Positions 29,897 through 40,474 of a stretch of 41,826 nucleotides of DNA are shown in pieces (the first letter of the stretch is position 1; each line of letters begins with the position of its first letter). The position numbers were made by a program, and so were the translations under genes. The notes below the pieces were generated by a model that worked only from the letters and a program-made list of their open reading frames with translations, made no database searches and was not told the DNA's origin. The DNA is from Gnomoniopsis sp. IMI 355080 (Eukaryota; Ascomycota; Sordariomycetes; Diaporthales; Gnomoniaceae). The stretch is from the NCBI GenBank assembly GCA_027946555.1, contig JAPEVC010000282.1, positions 1 through 41,826 of the forward strand. The letters run 5' to 3'.

Positions 29897-32148
29897 TCAA
29901 GCATTGAGGTTCAGCGGCGAAACGCAGGTGAAAGAGTTCACTTGAGGAATCTTAAATGCCGCAATCATTCCTATCCAGAGCAGTCAGACATCTCTAGGTT
30001 CTCAAAAGAGTCTCGAAGTGGGTCGTGGTATACCTTCGATGGCGGCATAAAGCCCCAGCCCGGCTGTGGCCCAGGCTCCCAGACTGTAAACCACATGAAA
30101 GACGCTTAGCCACCATCTGCCACGTTGGAAGCCTCGGATCCACCGCTTGAGACCACCATCTTGACGGATGACTTTCCCAGTCTGTGGGTCAAAGCCCTCC
30201 CCTCTGCCGATAGCATGCAGCTGAATATCATAGGCTAGAGCAAACATTGGGGGAAAGCAATACGTAAGCTCCAATGTAGTCGCGGACGAAATGACAGATG
30301 CGAAGCCAAAGTAGTCAGGGATTGCCGCGGCAATGATAAATGCTGTAGACCACCTGATATAGTACCTACTTATTCAGCAAGCTGCAATTTTCTTTTAGGC
30401 TTCTCGGAGATAATAGGGGAGGGGCAGCTTCAAGGCTCATAAACGACCTCAGCCGCTAAAGACCCTAGTACTATACATGTCATGGAAGCGGGAGACACTG
30501 ACCATACTGGTACAATCATGGCCCAAAGAATCTTGCCTCCTTTGGTAGTGAGAGGAGGTGCCGAGAATATATCCATCAAGACGTTGTTATACAAAACTTT
30601 CTATTCCATATGCGTCAGAAAACTTGCAAGTCGCCTTGGACGATGGTTTGTAGGATAATTAAAGAAGAAGGAGGGGACTCAGGGGAGGGGAGTTTTACCA
30701 TGCCAATGTTTCCGTAGAGCGCGCAAGCAATCAAACCAGTGACAAATACGAGCGTATTGCCTGCAGTCTGGAATGCGTAAGGTGACACGCCTTGATACGA
30801 GATCTGGTAGGCATATTGGCCTTGGTAGTAGTAGACAAAACACTACGGGGCATTAGAAACGGTTCTATTTAGCGCAAAGTGTTGCCTCCCCTTCAAGAGG
30901 ATTCTCCAGAAGAGACTGAAAGATCTGTTAGTCCACTTACGCCGTAGATCATATACCTGTGGTTTTCGGAGTCAGTGAGTCTGTCAATGAAATAAGATTG
31001 AGTCCTTCCAGAAAATCTCACACTGCATAGATGAAGAACTGAGCTCCCCACATGGCCTTGAGAAAGTCTCTCGGTCGGCGCATTTCAGCCATAAATTCGA
31101 CGAATAACTGGGCTCCGCCATACGCAAAGACACCAGACATGAGCCCATTCAGAGATCCAACTAAGCTGTGCGAATCAGGCAAATAGCTGTAATGCTTGAT
31201 TGGCGGATAGTTGCCATCTTGATCGGGGGTAACTGAAGCAGGATCGACGAGCGCGCCAGCTGAGCCTAGCACGGATATTCCGAAATTAGGCGGACTGTGT
31301 GCGATCACTCCCATCGTGATGAAGATGACCAGCAGATTTATCCAGACCGAGAAGTTGGCAATAAGCCCGAGTCGTCGCAGCGTTCGAATTTGACCCAGCA
31401 CGAAGCCAGCGGCAACGAAGATGATGGGGCATACGGCGTAGCATAAGCGGAACTTGGAGACTTGCGATAAAGCCTGGCCGTTCTGAATGGTGAGTTGACC
31501 CAGGACAAGCAGTAGCGCAAGAGCCTGCAGCACGTTGAGAGTATGACGCGCCCAACCACCGTATAGGCGGAAAGCCAGATCGCCATAGTTTCGGAGCGGG
31601 AACTGATGCGAATCGAGGCCCAGAAACATCTTCCAGAGCAGATAGCCACTATACCCTGCCATGAAACCAAAGAAGGTGTAGAGTAAGATACCCGGCATCC
31701 AGCCTAGGGTGCCCATAGTGAATCCAACACTATACGGCCCCAAGATATCCGTGGTAATCAGATAGAAGCACGCACCAGAAGACGCAGTTCTGAATGCGCG
31801 AGATGCGTTCGACCATTCCTCATCGCTAATTTCGATACGATTAGCCCGGTTGGCAAAGTTGATATCGGTGGTCGTCTGGACGCTCCCGACTTGTTCCTCA
31901 TCCTCAGGACCATGCTTGCGCATCATGATCTCCCGCCACCTCGTCGTCGGTTTAGGGAGGCTCGCCTCCTCCTCTCTCGTGCGCAATGCATAGTAGTGGT
32001 ATTCCTCAAAAGTCACGTCCGGGTCGTGCAACTTGCGGGCTTGAGGTCTGATGTACCCTTCACTTGCGGTGGAGACTAAACGCTCGTCATTCTTTGAATC
32101 GTCTGACGGCGAAGAATCGATTGGCTTCTTTTCCATTATTGATGACAT
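29897..32148 (-). CDS. Amino-acid transporter, AAAP (Aa_trans) family
   Basis: Six exons: 32148-31022, 30956-30941, 30842-30699, 30600-30503, 30353-30034 and 29970-29897; 592 aa. Exon 2 is a 16-nt microexon. Introns are 65, 98, 98, 149 and 63 bp. About 130 acidic/basic residues form a cytosolic head, including DPDVTFEEYHYYALRTREEE, a signature of this fungal subfamily. Then about eleven membrane helices follow: the first around FYLITTDILGPYSVGF, then WMPGILLYTFFGFMAGYSGYL, and others. The conserved stretch YYYQGQYAYQISYQGVSPYA is followed by FVTGLIACALYGNIGMK. The end reads GMIAAFKIPQVNSFTC, as in relatives. Such proteins import neutral amino acids at the plasma membrane or vacuole; the exact substrate is unknown. 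It lies divergent from the FAD oxidoreductase gene. Confidence 0.93.
30941..30956 (-). other. 16-nt microexon of the transporter gene
   Basis: The exon encodes the end of a split Val plus Tyr-Met-Ile-Tyr-Gly. It is bounded by a CACAG acceptor and a GTAAGT donor. The frame before and after it closes only if this exon is included, and the resulting YAVYMIYGCFVYYYQGQY fits the family. Confidence 0.85.
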
Positions 32149-33966
32149 TATTATTGAAGTCCACGGGTATGTAATACATGTCCGTACCAGATGGTCACAC
32201 TGTACCTACCGTACACTTTATTAGGGAGAGAAGCGCAGTGTCAGTTAAAAAGGAGCACTGGAAATCAGAATGAGATCTGCCTGGGCCATGAACTATCTGC
32301 GATGTTCATCGCACAATGTCACGTCAATGACTGCAGCGTCAGCCTTCGTGCATAGAGCTTACCATCATCGATAAGAAATGGCCCAGTGATGTCTCATAAA
32401 TCAACACACAATTTAGAATAGAACCTTGTCTACCCCCGCAGCTAGACTTTCCCACTTGGGCATACATCTCGCGTTCCCTGCTAGCGATTAGGCTTCCACT
32501 CAAACAGCCCATCAATATTCGGCTTGCAAGGTGGAAGCTTAGCAGAACTTGTTCATCGCAGCTATTCAATTTGCTGATCTTGGCTTGCACCGACCATTTC
32601 GATCATTGTGTAAACGGAAAAATGGCGTAGGTTTTCGCATCGTAAGGCCGAGTAGACGAAGTGCCCCTTATCCGAGAATTGATACACTTTTTCCAAAAGC
32701 TGAGACTGGAATACGCGCCTGGCGGAATCATGATGCGAAAGGTTCCAGTTCTAGGCAAACATAGCCATGTGCACAGTCCTCAACGGCTGTTCAATTACTC
32801 CGGCCATGTTTTATGACAGAGCCAACCGGCGCATACTGATGGTGAAGCCCTTGCGTGGCCATGTCAACTTACCACCCTGCCGGGTACCCGTCCTGTATAC
32901 AGTCCCGAGATCCTAATTCAGCCGCAGTTTCATGGCAGAGCTCGCATTCCTCTATCGATCGGAAGTGTCGCTGTAGAGACACAGATCTAGGTGGCGCGCG
33001 GAATGTTGAGTGTATGACGTTGCTCATAGATAAAGTATGATTGTGCCCTGCTCCTTCGATGGCAGCCAATAGAGCGCATATATCTTAAACGAATAGGCTA
33101 GGAGCAAGGTTCATAATATACCGTATATGGACTCAGGCCTGCTTGAAGTGGATCAGCATTTGGCACTCCACTATGCGAAGACTCTCTTAGTGTAAGGCCA
33201 TTGACGTTGGTGTTTAGGCAAGCTAAGCAATCACTAGACGCTCAACATCTCCATTTTGAAAGTTGGGTTTTTATATACAAGGAGATATCCGAGTCGTGGG
33301 AAACCGTACATGGGATTGATTCCACTTTGTGAAGCATTATGTGATTGAACCAGGCTCCCCTGAGCCCTCTCTCCGACGTCCTATCAGCGACGTTCTAGCC
33401 ATTCTGAATTGGACGGTAGCGTACACAGGTCTTCACTATTGAGATCCAGACAATTCAGTGACTGGAAGCTGTTAGGCTGGAAGGCTTAACACTAAGTTAG
33501 GTACATTAGAGCCCAAGAATTACCTAGTTATATACAAAATCTCCTCTGCAGCCCGTACAATGACCTTTGATAAACAGCCAAGAGCAGGGAATCACACCAA
33601 GTATGCTCATGAACATAGGATGTATAAATACTTAGACTCTGTATCGGCTCACTGATCTGCTCGGACTTGTGGTACTTGTGCCGGACTCCTCGAGCGGGTG
33701 GCAAATGTGGACAGACCACTTCGGACACCACCGACTGCATGTCAGGCATACTGCTGTACAACGCACCCGACGACGACAATAAATCCCGTCCTGCATCGTC
33801 TTCAGGGGGGTAGATTGGAGAAATTGCATAAGTTGTGTCAATTCTTTTTCGTCTGTTTTTATTTTGTATTGAGTTTCACGCAGCGGTCTCGTTTGCGAAT
33901 CATTTTGCTATTGCTTTCATCTGGCAAAGTATATCGCTGGTCGCCCTGATCATTCCGACCATTATC
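32149..33966. promoter_or_regulatory. Divergent intergenic region, transporter and FAD oxidoreductase
   Basis: 1.8 kb between two divergent starts. It must carry both promoters. No supportable ORF: those at 32339-32590, 32869-33069 and 33528-33841 lack domains. The frame upstream of 33967 is open and hydrophobic but has no ATG (it begins with GTG at 33835), so it is leader rather than coding. Confidence 0.45.
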
Positions 33967-35220
33967 ATGGCGGCCTCCAACACCATAATTATCGGCGCCG
34001 GAATCATCGGCGTTTCTACAGCTTACTACCTCGCCAAACATCAGCAGCCAAGCACCATCCATCTAGTCGAAGCATCACCCGAGCTGTTTGCTTCTGCTTC
34101 AGGCTACGCAGGGGGTTTCATAGCACGCGACTGGTTCGGCCCGGGCGTATCCTCCCTCGGGGCGTTGAGTTATGACGAGCATAGACGTCTCGCGGAGGTT
34201 TACGATGGAGCAAGTCGATGGGGTTACCGGAGGACCACGGCATGGAATTACAATCCGGGCCCTAGGAGGGAGAAGACGAGTGCACGGGGAGAAGACTTCC
34301 TCAGGACAGGAGCGAGTCGAGCCAGGGTAGATCACAAGACGCAAGACGGCGAGTTGACAACAGAAGCAGAGCCGTCATGGTTGCGGAGAACGGCGGGTGA
34401 TTCCATCAGCGTCATTGGAGATGAGGGTTCAACGGCACAAGTAGACCCGCTGCGTTTGTGTCAGTTCTTGTTAGACGAGTGTCTTCAGCAGGGCGTACAT
34501 CTGCATCACCCAGCCAAAGTCATAGCGGTCCTGAAAGACACACGCAATGAGCTGTCGAGTGTCACGATTGCAGACACGACCTCGTCCACCGAGACGGACG
34601 TGCCATGCACCAAACTCATCATCGCGGCTGGGGCATGGTCCGCACAAGTGTTTGCGGAGTTGTTCCCGACGTCCAGCAGCACATTGCCCATATCAGGTCT
34701 CGCGGGCCACTCGCTGGTGATTAAGTCACCGCGGTGGACGGAGGAGATGTCAGGGTGCCACGCTGTGTTCGCAAGAAGCAGGGCTGGATACTCACCCGAA
34801 ATTTTCTCTCGACCGGGAGGAGAGATTTGGATTGGAGGGCTGAATTCCTCGACCATTCCCTTGCCTCAGACGGCTACGGAGCGTGAGATTCAAGCCGAGG
34901 CCATCGCCAAGCTCAAGGAGGAGGCAGATCTACTTTTCGGTTCAGGCGAGGAAGCCGTGGGTGATGATTTGAAGATTGTCCGTGAGGGACTGTGTTTCCG
35001 CCCCGTGACTCCCTACGGCACCCCGATCATCTCGAGAGTCGACGATGAACACCTTGGTGGAGATATTGCGACAAGACCTGATGCGGACGGCGGAGTTTAC
35101 CTTGCAGCTGGTCATGGGCCTTGGGGCATCTCGCTTAGCTTGGGTACCGGCAAGGTGCTGGCGGAGATGGTACAGGGAAGGAGACCAAGCGCTGATGTGA
35201 GTTCAGTGGTGATGTGGTGA
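33967..35220 (+). CDS. FAD-dependent oxidoreductase (DAO family), TDA3-like
   Basis: An intronless 417-aa frame from the ATG at 33967. The N terminus has the Rossmann dinucleotide motif IIIGAGIIGVSTAYYLA followed by IHLVEASP, whose Glu would bind the FAD ribose. Next comes SGYAGGFIARDWFGPGVSSLG, which I associate with TDA3-type proteins, and then a substrate domain. The C-terminal FAD-contacting segment is GGVYLAAGHGPWGISLSLGTGKVLAEMV. The DAO fold oxidises amino acids or other amines, although yeast TDA3 is linked to endosomal recycling and its substrate is unclear. No signal peptide or PTS1 is visible (it ends in VVMW). The segment at residues 100-140 is Arg/Glu-rich and looks like an insert. 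Fold assignment is firm; TDA3 orthology is moderate. Confidence 0.9.
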   Translation: MAASNTIIIGAGIIGVSTAYYLAKHQQPSTIHLVEASPELFASASGYAGGFIARDWFGPGVSSLGALSYDEHRRLAEVYDGASRWGYRRTTAWNYNPGPRREKTSARGEDFLRTGASRARVDHKTQDGELTTEAEPSWLRRTAGDSISVIGDEGSTAQVDPLRLCQFLLDECLQQGVHLHHPAKVIAVLKDTRNELSSVTIADTTSSTETDVPCTKLIIAAGAWSAQVFAELFPTSSSTLPISGLAGHSLVIKSPRWTEEMSGCHAVFARSRAGYSPEIFSRPGGEIWIGGLNSSTIPLPQTATEREIQAEAIAKLKEEADLLFGSGEEAVGDDLKIVREGLCFRPVTPYGTPIISRVDDEHLGGDIATRPDADGGVYLAAGHGPWGISLSLGTGKVLAEMVQGRRPSADVSSVVMW

Positions 35221-37798
35221 TGTGGTGATCTGGTCCGCTTGGCAGTGAAAACTGAGGTAGCGTGAGTTGTATCACGCTCACCTCGTAATTCTACGAATTC
35301 ATGCAAAATTCTGAATCTTGCCTGTCTGACTACCTAGGAGACCGGATGCGTGGTATGTTAACGCCAAGTTTAGCGAAATGATATCCGATCCTAAATGTCA
35401 CCTGGGGCCGCAAGGATGGCTGCCAGCGATTTTCCTAGGCGCTCGACTTTCAAGCCAATAAGTTCTTTCTGTTAGATGTGCACACAGTAGTCTCAGAGAC
35501 GATTTTGTCCAGTCCGCCAGTCAGGAAGATTGGGGGAAAGCTACTCGGGAAGCCAACCCAACAAGGCTAGAACTGGGCTTGCGGATGCTGCCGAGCGGTT
35601 CGGGAAGCCTCTCCGCGGGCAAATAGAGGTCGACATGCTCGAGCCGCCGAGCAGTCTTTATGTCGCATCGGTGTGATTACGATGTGAATGGTATCACGAA
35701 CGGCGGCTGATCCAGTCTGTCGGTGCCGGAACGTGTGAGAGTGTGCGCGGACCGAGACGCTCAAAAGGGAAGGGTGACTAGGTACCAGGTAGATATGCCA
35801 TCCATCGCAAGATGATCGCACGAGGGCTGTGCTTGTCCAGCACAGACAGTTGTCACAGACAACTTATGATGGCCGGATGGACGGCAGCCATGGTCGAGGG
35901 TTTGTTGATAAGTGCAAGGCATCTGGCAGTCTGCAATTCTCTGTCACATTGAAGAGGACGCATGTCTTTGCGGGCCCACTCTGACAAGGGTAGCAATATG
36001 GCCGAGAGCCAATCACGTGTCTTGTTTTACCGCCCGCATCTTCTTTTGAGATCATTATCTCCAAATCACCAACCGTCGTCACCTTGAATTGACTGCAACC
36101 CTCCACCCTCATTCGGCCGCCCTGGGGCCCCCGGGGCCCCCCAAACCGTATTCCTGATGGAGTCTGTGGTGGGGGCATCTTGCCCTGTTCTCCTGGGCCC
36201 TGGCATTTGTTCCTTCCTGGCTGGGCCTGCTGGGCCTTCCCGTCGGCTGTCCAGGGCCGCCAGGATGATTTATGCAGCTAAGAGGCCCCAAAAGAGTCCA
36301 CCGAATCGACATCGAGGTCCCGCTCTCCACTCTCGACGTCGCTCTGTGAAGCCACCCCCCCACCCCCAGTCAGCAAGGCAGATATCAAATCAGCCACATG
36401 CAACGAATCACTGGCCGCAGAGAGGGGTCACAATTGAAGATGGGCCCAGAGCAGACGGCCTCTTGCTGGGCTAATTGGCTCTGATCTCGGATCTAGGGAC
36501 TTGCGATGACAGGTCTAGGCACTCACTATGCCACTATTTGCTGTGACCACAAATCCACAACATCAGCCCCGTCTTGTCTACCACAGCGTCATCTTGTACG
36601 ATGGGACGCTTCTTGTCAACACTGTGAGCATTACGAAGCCTCTCCATAGCGCTTGAAAAGTTTGATTCGTCAATCCCACCCTAAGGGCTCACACCATCCT
36701 CTCACCACCTCGCCGGGAGTGTGAGCTAACGTCGCATCCCCACTGGCTCGACCTTTCTGCAGTTGGTTCTTTTGTCTGGCCAGTTCATCTTTCGGCACGC
36801 ATGTGGCCTGCCCAATCTGTCCGATTTCATCTCTTTCCTGAGATGTGGTAGCGCCCGACTCGGCCAACTTGCATACAACGCCATTCTGTGCCGACGACAT
36901 CACACTTCTGCCCACTAGGAGCCTCGCACTGATCCACTCGCATCCGCCTCACCACTCCCCTTTGAGAAAACACAAGCCTTGGAAGCGCCTGCGAAGGTGT
37001 GAGAAGGAGTTCCCTTTCCGCTTCTCACCCCTGCCCTGTTCGACGCATGTCCCCGCGTGTGTGACCTGCAGCAGCGGGGAACGGGCCAGAAAAGGCGGCC
37101 AGCCAATATTACGATCGGGTCTGCCGCTGGGCCTCACTTACAACATACCTCGCCATCCCATCTCTGCTCGGAAAGCTTGAGCCTGTTGACAAACCCAAGC
37201 AACACCTACCATCCAAAGCTTCTTTTTATCCTCGTGTGCTACGACGTCGTGAGATCCTTCGACGGATCCTCAGATTTCCCGAAAGACGCCACCGCGATCA
37301 CAGCATCTGTTCCAGCAATCTACGGCGCCTCCCGCTGCTAAAGTGCTTACTCTCGGGCCCCTTTTGAATATTCTTCGTTGCCTAGCTTTGGGGGCGAAAA
37401 AGAAGGGTATTCCAAGTCGGTCAGCCGTACACAACAGACGCCGTCACCTTGACGCGCAACGCCCGGTCGTCATACCGTCATCGACGGCCCATTTCCTCTG
37501 CGAATATCTATCTATAGCGACGCGGGAACCTACACCAAGGGAACTCATATTCAAGACCGTCGTCATCTTGCGCTGGCATTGCCACTCACCAGACCCGGCC
37601 TCGGAGCTTTGATTCTAGCAATTGAAAGAGTGAAAGCCCCTTTGATGAGCCTGACTCACCTGGACAACACGACAACAGCGGAAAACAGTCCGGTAAAGGC
37701 CGGTTGAAGCCTTCATGTCATCTTCTTGACATCGCTGCGCTGAGCCGCCCTTCCAATTTGTCTCCCGAGGCAGCTGGACTGTCTCTCAGCCGCAAATA
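35221..37798. promoter_or_regulatory. Long non-coding region upstream of the ferric reductase
   Basis: 2.6 kb without a supportable gene. 36120-36145 is a G/C block (GGGGCCCCCGGGGCCCC core) with nearly palindromic sequence. Antisense Gly/Pro-rich ORFs at 35864-36363 arise from base composition. The last 700 bp is pyrimidine-rich and likely includes the ferric reductase promoter and leader. I did not find a convincing SreA-type GATA pair by eye. Confidence 0.4.
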
Positions 37799-40474
37799 AT
37801 GGCTGACCAAATACAAAACGCGCTTCGAGATGTGGCATCGACAGGCACGAGGACAATAGGCGACCTGGCCAAGAGGATATACATCCCACTGACATCTACA
37901 AGCCCTCCAGGCCTGGTCCAAGCTGACACCGTTGACCCATGGAGCCAGTCCGGAAAGTATGGGCTGGGATGGACCTACTTTGCCTCTGCATTGACGGTGT
38001 TGGTCCTGATTGTGAGGCTGTGGCATTACTGGCAAGACAAAATCAGGCAAGCCATTTACAAGCAAGAGGTCGAAGAATACTATCAGAACCTGTGGAGCCT
38101 TGAGGTGCCACAATATGGACAGGACTCCGCCAATAGCGAGCAACCCGCCGCACAACGACATTTCTTCCCCGAGGAGGAGAAGGCCGCGACAGCCTTCCGG
38201 CCAACATCCCATCTCTCCTCTGTAGGGTTTGTCAACGACACACTCGCGCTCTTTCGGTGGGTGTTCTACCGACCGATACCAGACATTAGATGGAAGAAGC
38301 ACAGATTCACTTTCTCTGCCCTCTCAGTGCTAAGTGTTGGCTTTGTCGGTCTGGCTTTCGTTGCCCTTTACTGCTTTCTCCCACAACCGCTTTACTGGGC
38401 CAGCATTCGCTATGGGTCACCACCACTGGCCATTCGATCCGGCATGATTGCTGTGGCCATGACCCCCTGGATCGCTGCGACCGCCACCAAAGCCAACCTT
38501 CTCAGTCTGATCACTGGCATTGCCCCTGACCGTCTGAATGTATTCCATCGTTGGGCAGGCTATTTGTGCTTGTTCATGTCTTTGGTCCACATGATTCCGT
38601 TCTTTATACAGCCAGTGTGGGAAGATAACGGCATGACGGTCTTCAAACAACTGTTCCCACCAGGGAGCGGGATTATCTACGGCAGTGGCATCGCAGCTTT
38701 CGTTCCTTTGTGTTGGCTATGCGTCCTGTCTCTTCCGGTCCTCCGGCGCCACCTTTACGAGCTCTTCAGCATTCTACATGCTCCCGTCGGGTACATTTAC
38801 ATTGCGATTCTATTCTGGCACACCAAGAATTTCCTGATGTCTTGGGCGTATCTAGAAGCATCCTTCGCTATTATCGTTATCTGCAATCTATGGCGTCTCA
38901 ACAAGTTGAACTGGACTAAGCCTTGGAGGTTTTCCTTCTTGGTCGGCGACGAGGCCGCCATCCAGATCATGACGGAGAATACCATCAAAATTACTATTCC
39001 TACCCAGATGAAATGGGTTCCCGGACAATACTTCTATCTACGTATGCCTGGTATTTCTCTGCTTGAAAATCATCCCTTCACTGTAACGTCATTGTGCAGT
39101 GAGGACTTCCCATCCGAGTACGGCGAGCAATATCGAGACGCTGTGCTCGTGTTCCGGCCATATGGTGGATTCACGAAAAAAGTCCTCGAGACGGCCATCG
39201 AAAAGGGTCCGTTTCACACCTACCGGGCATTCTTGGATGGGCCATATGGTGGCATGCGCCGAGACCTTGCTGCATTCGACACTTGCATCTTGATTGCTGG
39301 AGGCAGCGGCATCACATCGTTGATGTCGCAATTGCTCAACCTGATTAAGAGGATGCGTGATGGGAAGGCCATCACCAAGAAGATCGTTGTTGTATGGTCT
39401 CTCAAGCGACTTGAAGCCATGGATTGGTTCCGGGAGGAGCTGCGCATCTGTCGCGAATCTGCACCGCCAGAGAGCGTTACCTGCAAGTTCTTCGTGACAA
39501 ATGCCACGAGAACGTCGCAGATCGGCGCCGCCACGCGCGCACCGAGGCCCTTATCAAACATGTTCCACGACAGGCTCGACGGCTTTGTTGCAGGCATCGC
39601 TTCCAAACGTAACTCTACGCTCATTGCCGACGTCGCGCAAGGTGACCCGGACCGAGAGCGAGAGCTGAGAGCTGAGGAGCAGGATCGCTTTACAGCATTG
39701 CCCCAGCAGAAGTACTTGCAACCATATAATATCCCGCCACCACCACCCAACCCGCCTCCAAAGAACAGACAGTCCTACACCGATGATGCCCTGTCTCGAC
39801 TGGAGGGCACCGCCGATGACCAGACTGTCGTAGACGATGCCGTCGAACCCACGCCCGAGAAGGGCGAGAAGGGCAAGAAGCGCGAATTCCACTTCCCTCC
39901 CCTTCAACCCAAAGCCGACGCACCGCACTTTAATTACGCACCTCCACACTCACCCGCCAACAAGCGCGCCAGCTTGTACCTCGAGCAGGCTGCACAAGCG
40001 CCATCCGACGGCACGTATCAGCAGCCACCACCAGCAGCAGGAGCAGCACCGACACCGCAACGCTCCCTCGACGTGCCCGAGCTCGCGCACCTGCGGACGT
40101 CGAACCTGCCAGCACGCAATACCCGCCCTACGTCGACATTCGGCCCACCATCGGGCTTCGAGTTCGGCTTCCCCGAGACGCCGACTGAGTTTCAGAAGAA
40201 CTTGATGCGGTTCGCCTTCCCTGTGCCACACCAGATCGACGGCGGCTGGAGCGTGGAGTATGGACGACCGGATCTGGGCTACATGCTGAAGGAGTGGGCG
40301 ACGGGCGGGAGTGACGGTCGCGGGATCCTGGGTCGACGCACAGCGGTGTTTGTGTGTGGTCCGCCGAGTATGCGGGTCGGGGTTGCCACGACGGTGGCGA
40401 GGCTGCAGGCCGAGATCTGGGGCGATCCGATGCTGGAGGAGATCTACTTGCACGCCGAAAACTATGCGCTGTGA
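37799..40474 (+). CDS. FRE-type ferric reductase / NADPH oxidase-like transmembrane reductase
   Basis: An intronless 891-aa frame. FRE proteins move electrons from NADPH through FAD and two haems across the membrane to reduce Fe(III) or Cu(II) outside the cell. An N-terminal helix near residues 60-80 precedes a multi-helix core. The haem ligands form two pairs with the usual 13-residue spacing: H250/H264 (FHRWAGYL... SLVH) and H327/H341 (LHAPVGY... FWH). The FAD motif is HPFTVTS (H425 to S431), the NADPH motif GGSGITS starts at 501, and CGPPSM at 853 ends the nicotinamide site. Between the two halves of the NADPH domain, about 575-810, sits a Pro/Glu/Lys-rich low-complexity linker with no domain. 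The end is the family's acidic-aromatic type (LHAENYAL). Substrate (iron, copper or oxygen) is not decided by sequence. Confidence 0.92.
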   Translation: MADQIQNALRDVASTGTRTIGDLAKRIYIPLTSTSPPGLVQADTVDPWSQSGKYGLGWTYFASALTVLVLIVRLWHYWQDKIRQAIYKQEVEEYYQNLWSLEVPQYGQDSANSEQPAAQRHFFPEEEKAATAFRPTSHLSSVGFVNDTLALFRWVFYRPIPDIRWKKHRFTFSALSVLSVGFVGLAFVALYCFLPQPLYWASIRYGSPPLAIRSGMIAVAMTPWIAATATKANLLSLITGIAPDRLNVFHRWAGYLCLFMSLVHMIPFFIQPVWEDNGMTVFKQLFPPGSGIIYGSGIAAFVPLCWLCVLSLPVLRRHLYELFSILHAPVGYIYIAILFWHTKNFLMSWAYLEASFAIIVICNLWRLNKLNWTKPWRFSFLVGDEAAIQIMTENTIKITIPTQMKWVPGQYFYLRMPGISLLENHPFTVTSLCSEDFPSEYGEQYRDAVLVFRPYGGFTKKVLETAIEKGPFHTYRAFLDGPYGGMRRDLAAFDTCILIAGGSGITSLMSQLLNLIKRMRDGKAITKKIVVVWSLKRLEAMDWFREELRICRESAPPESVTCKFFVTNATRTSQIGAATRAPRPLSNMFHDRLDGFVAGIASKRNSTLIADVAQGDPDRERELRAEEQDRFTALPQQKYLQPYNIPPPPPNPPPKNRQSYTDDALSRLEGTADDQTVVDDAVEPTPEKGEKGKKREFHFPPLQPKADAPHFNYAPPHSPANKRASLYLEQAAQAPSDGTYQQPPPAAGAAPTPQRSLDVPELAHLRTSNLPARNTRPTSTFGPPSGFEFGFPETPTEFQKNLMRFAFPVPHQIDGGWSVEYGRPDLGYMLKEWATGGSDGRGILGRRTAVFVCGPPSMRVGVATTVARLQAEIWGDPMLEEIYLHAENYAL

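Noticed and set aside
33835..33966. Hydrophobic N-terminal extension of the FAD oxidoreductase
   Set aside because: The extension begins with GTG and has no ATG, and the dinucleotide fold starts right after the ATG at 33967.
35864..36363. Collagen-like Gly/Pro ORFs on the minus strand
   Set aside because: They arise from a G/C-rich palindromic block; no homologous fold or signal peptide.
23462..40474. A secondary-metabolite cluster (P450, transporter, oxidoreductase, reductase)
   Set aside because: No polyketide synthase, peptide synthetase, terpene cyclase or pathway regulator is present in the window.
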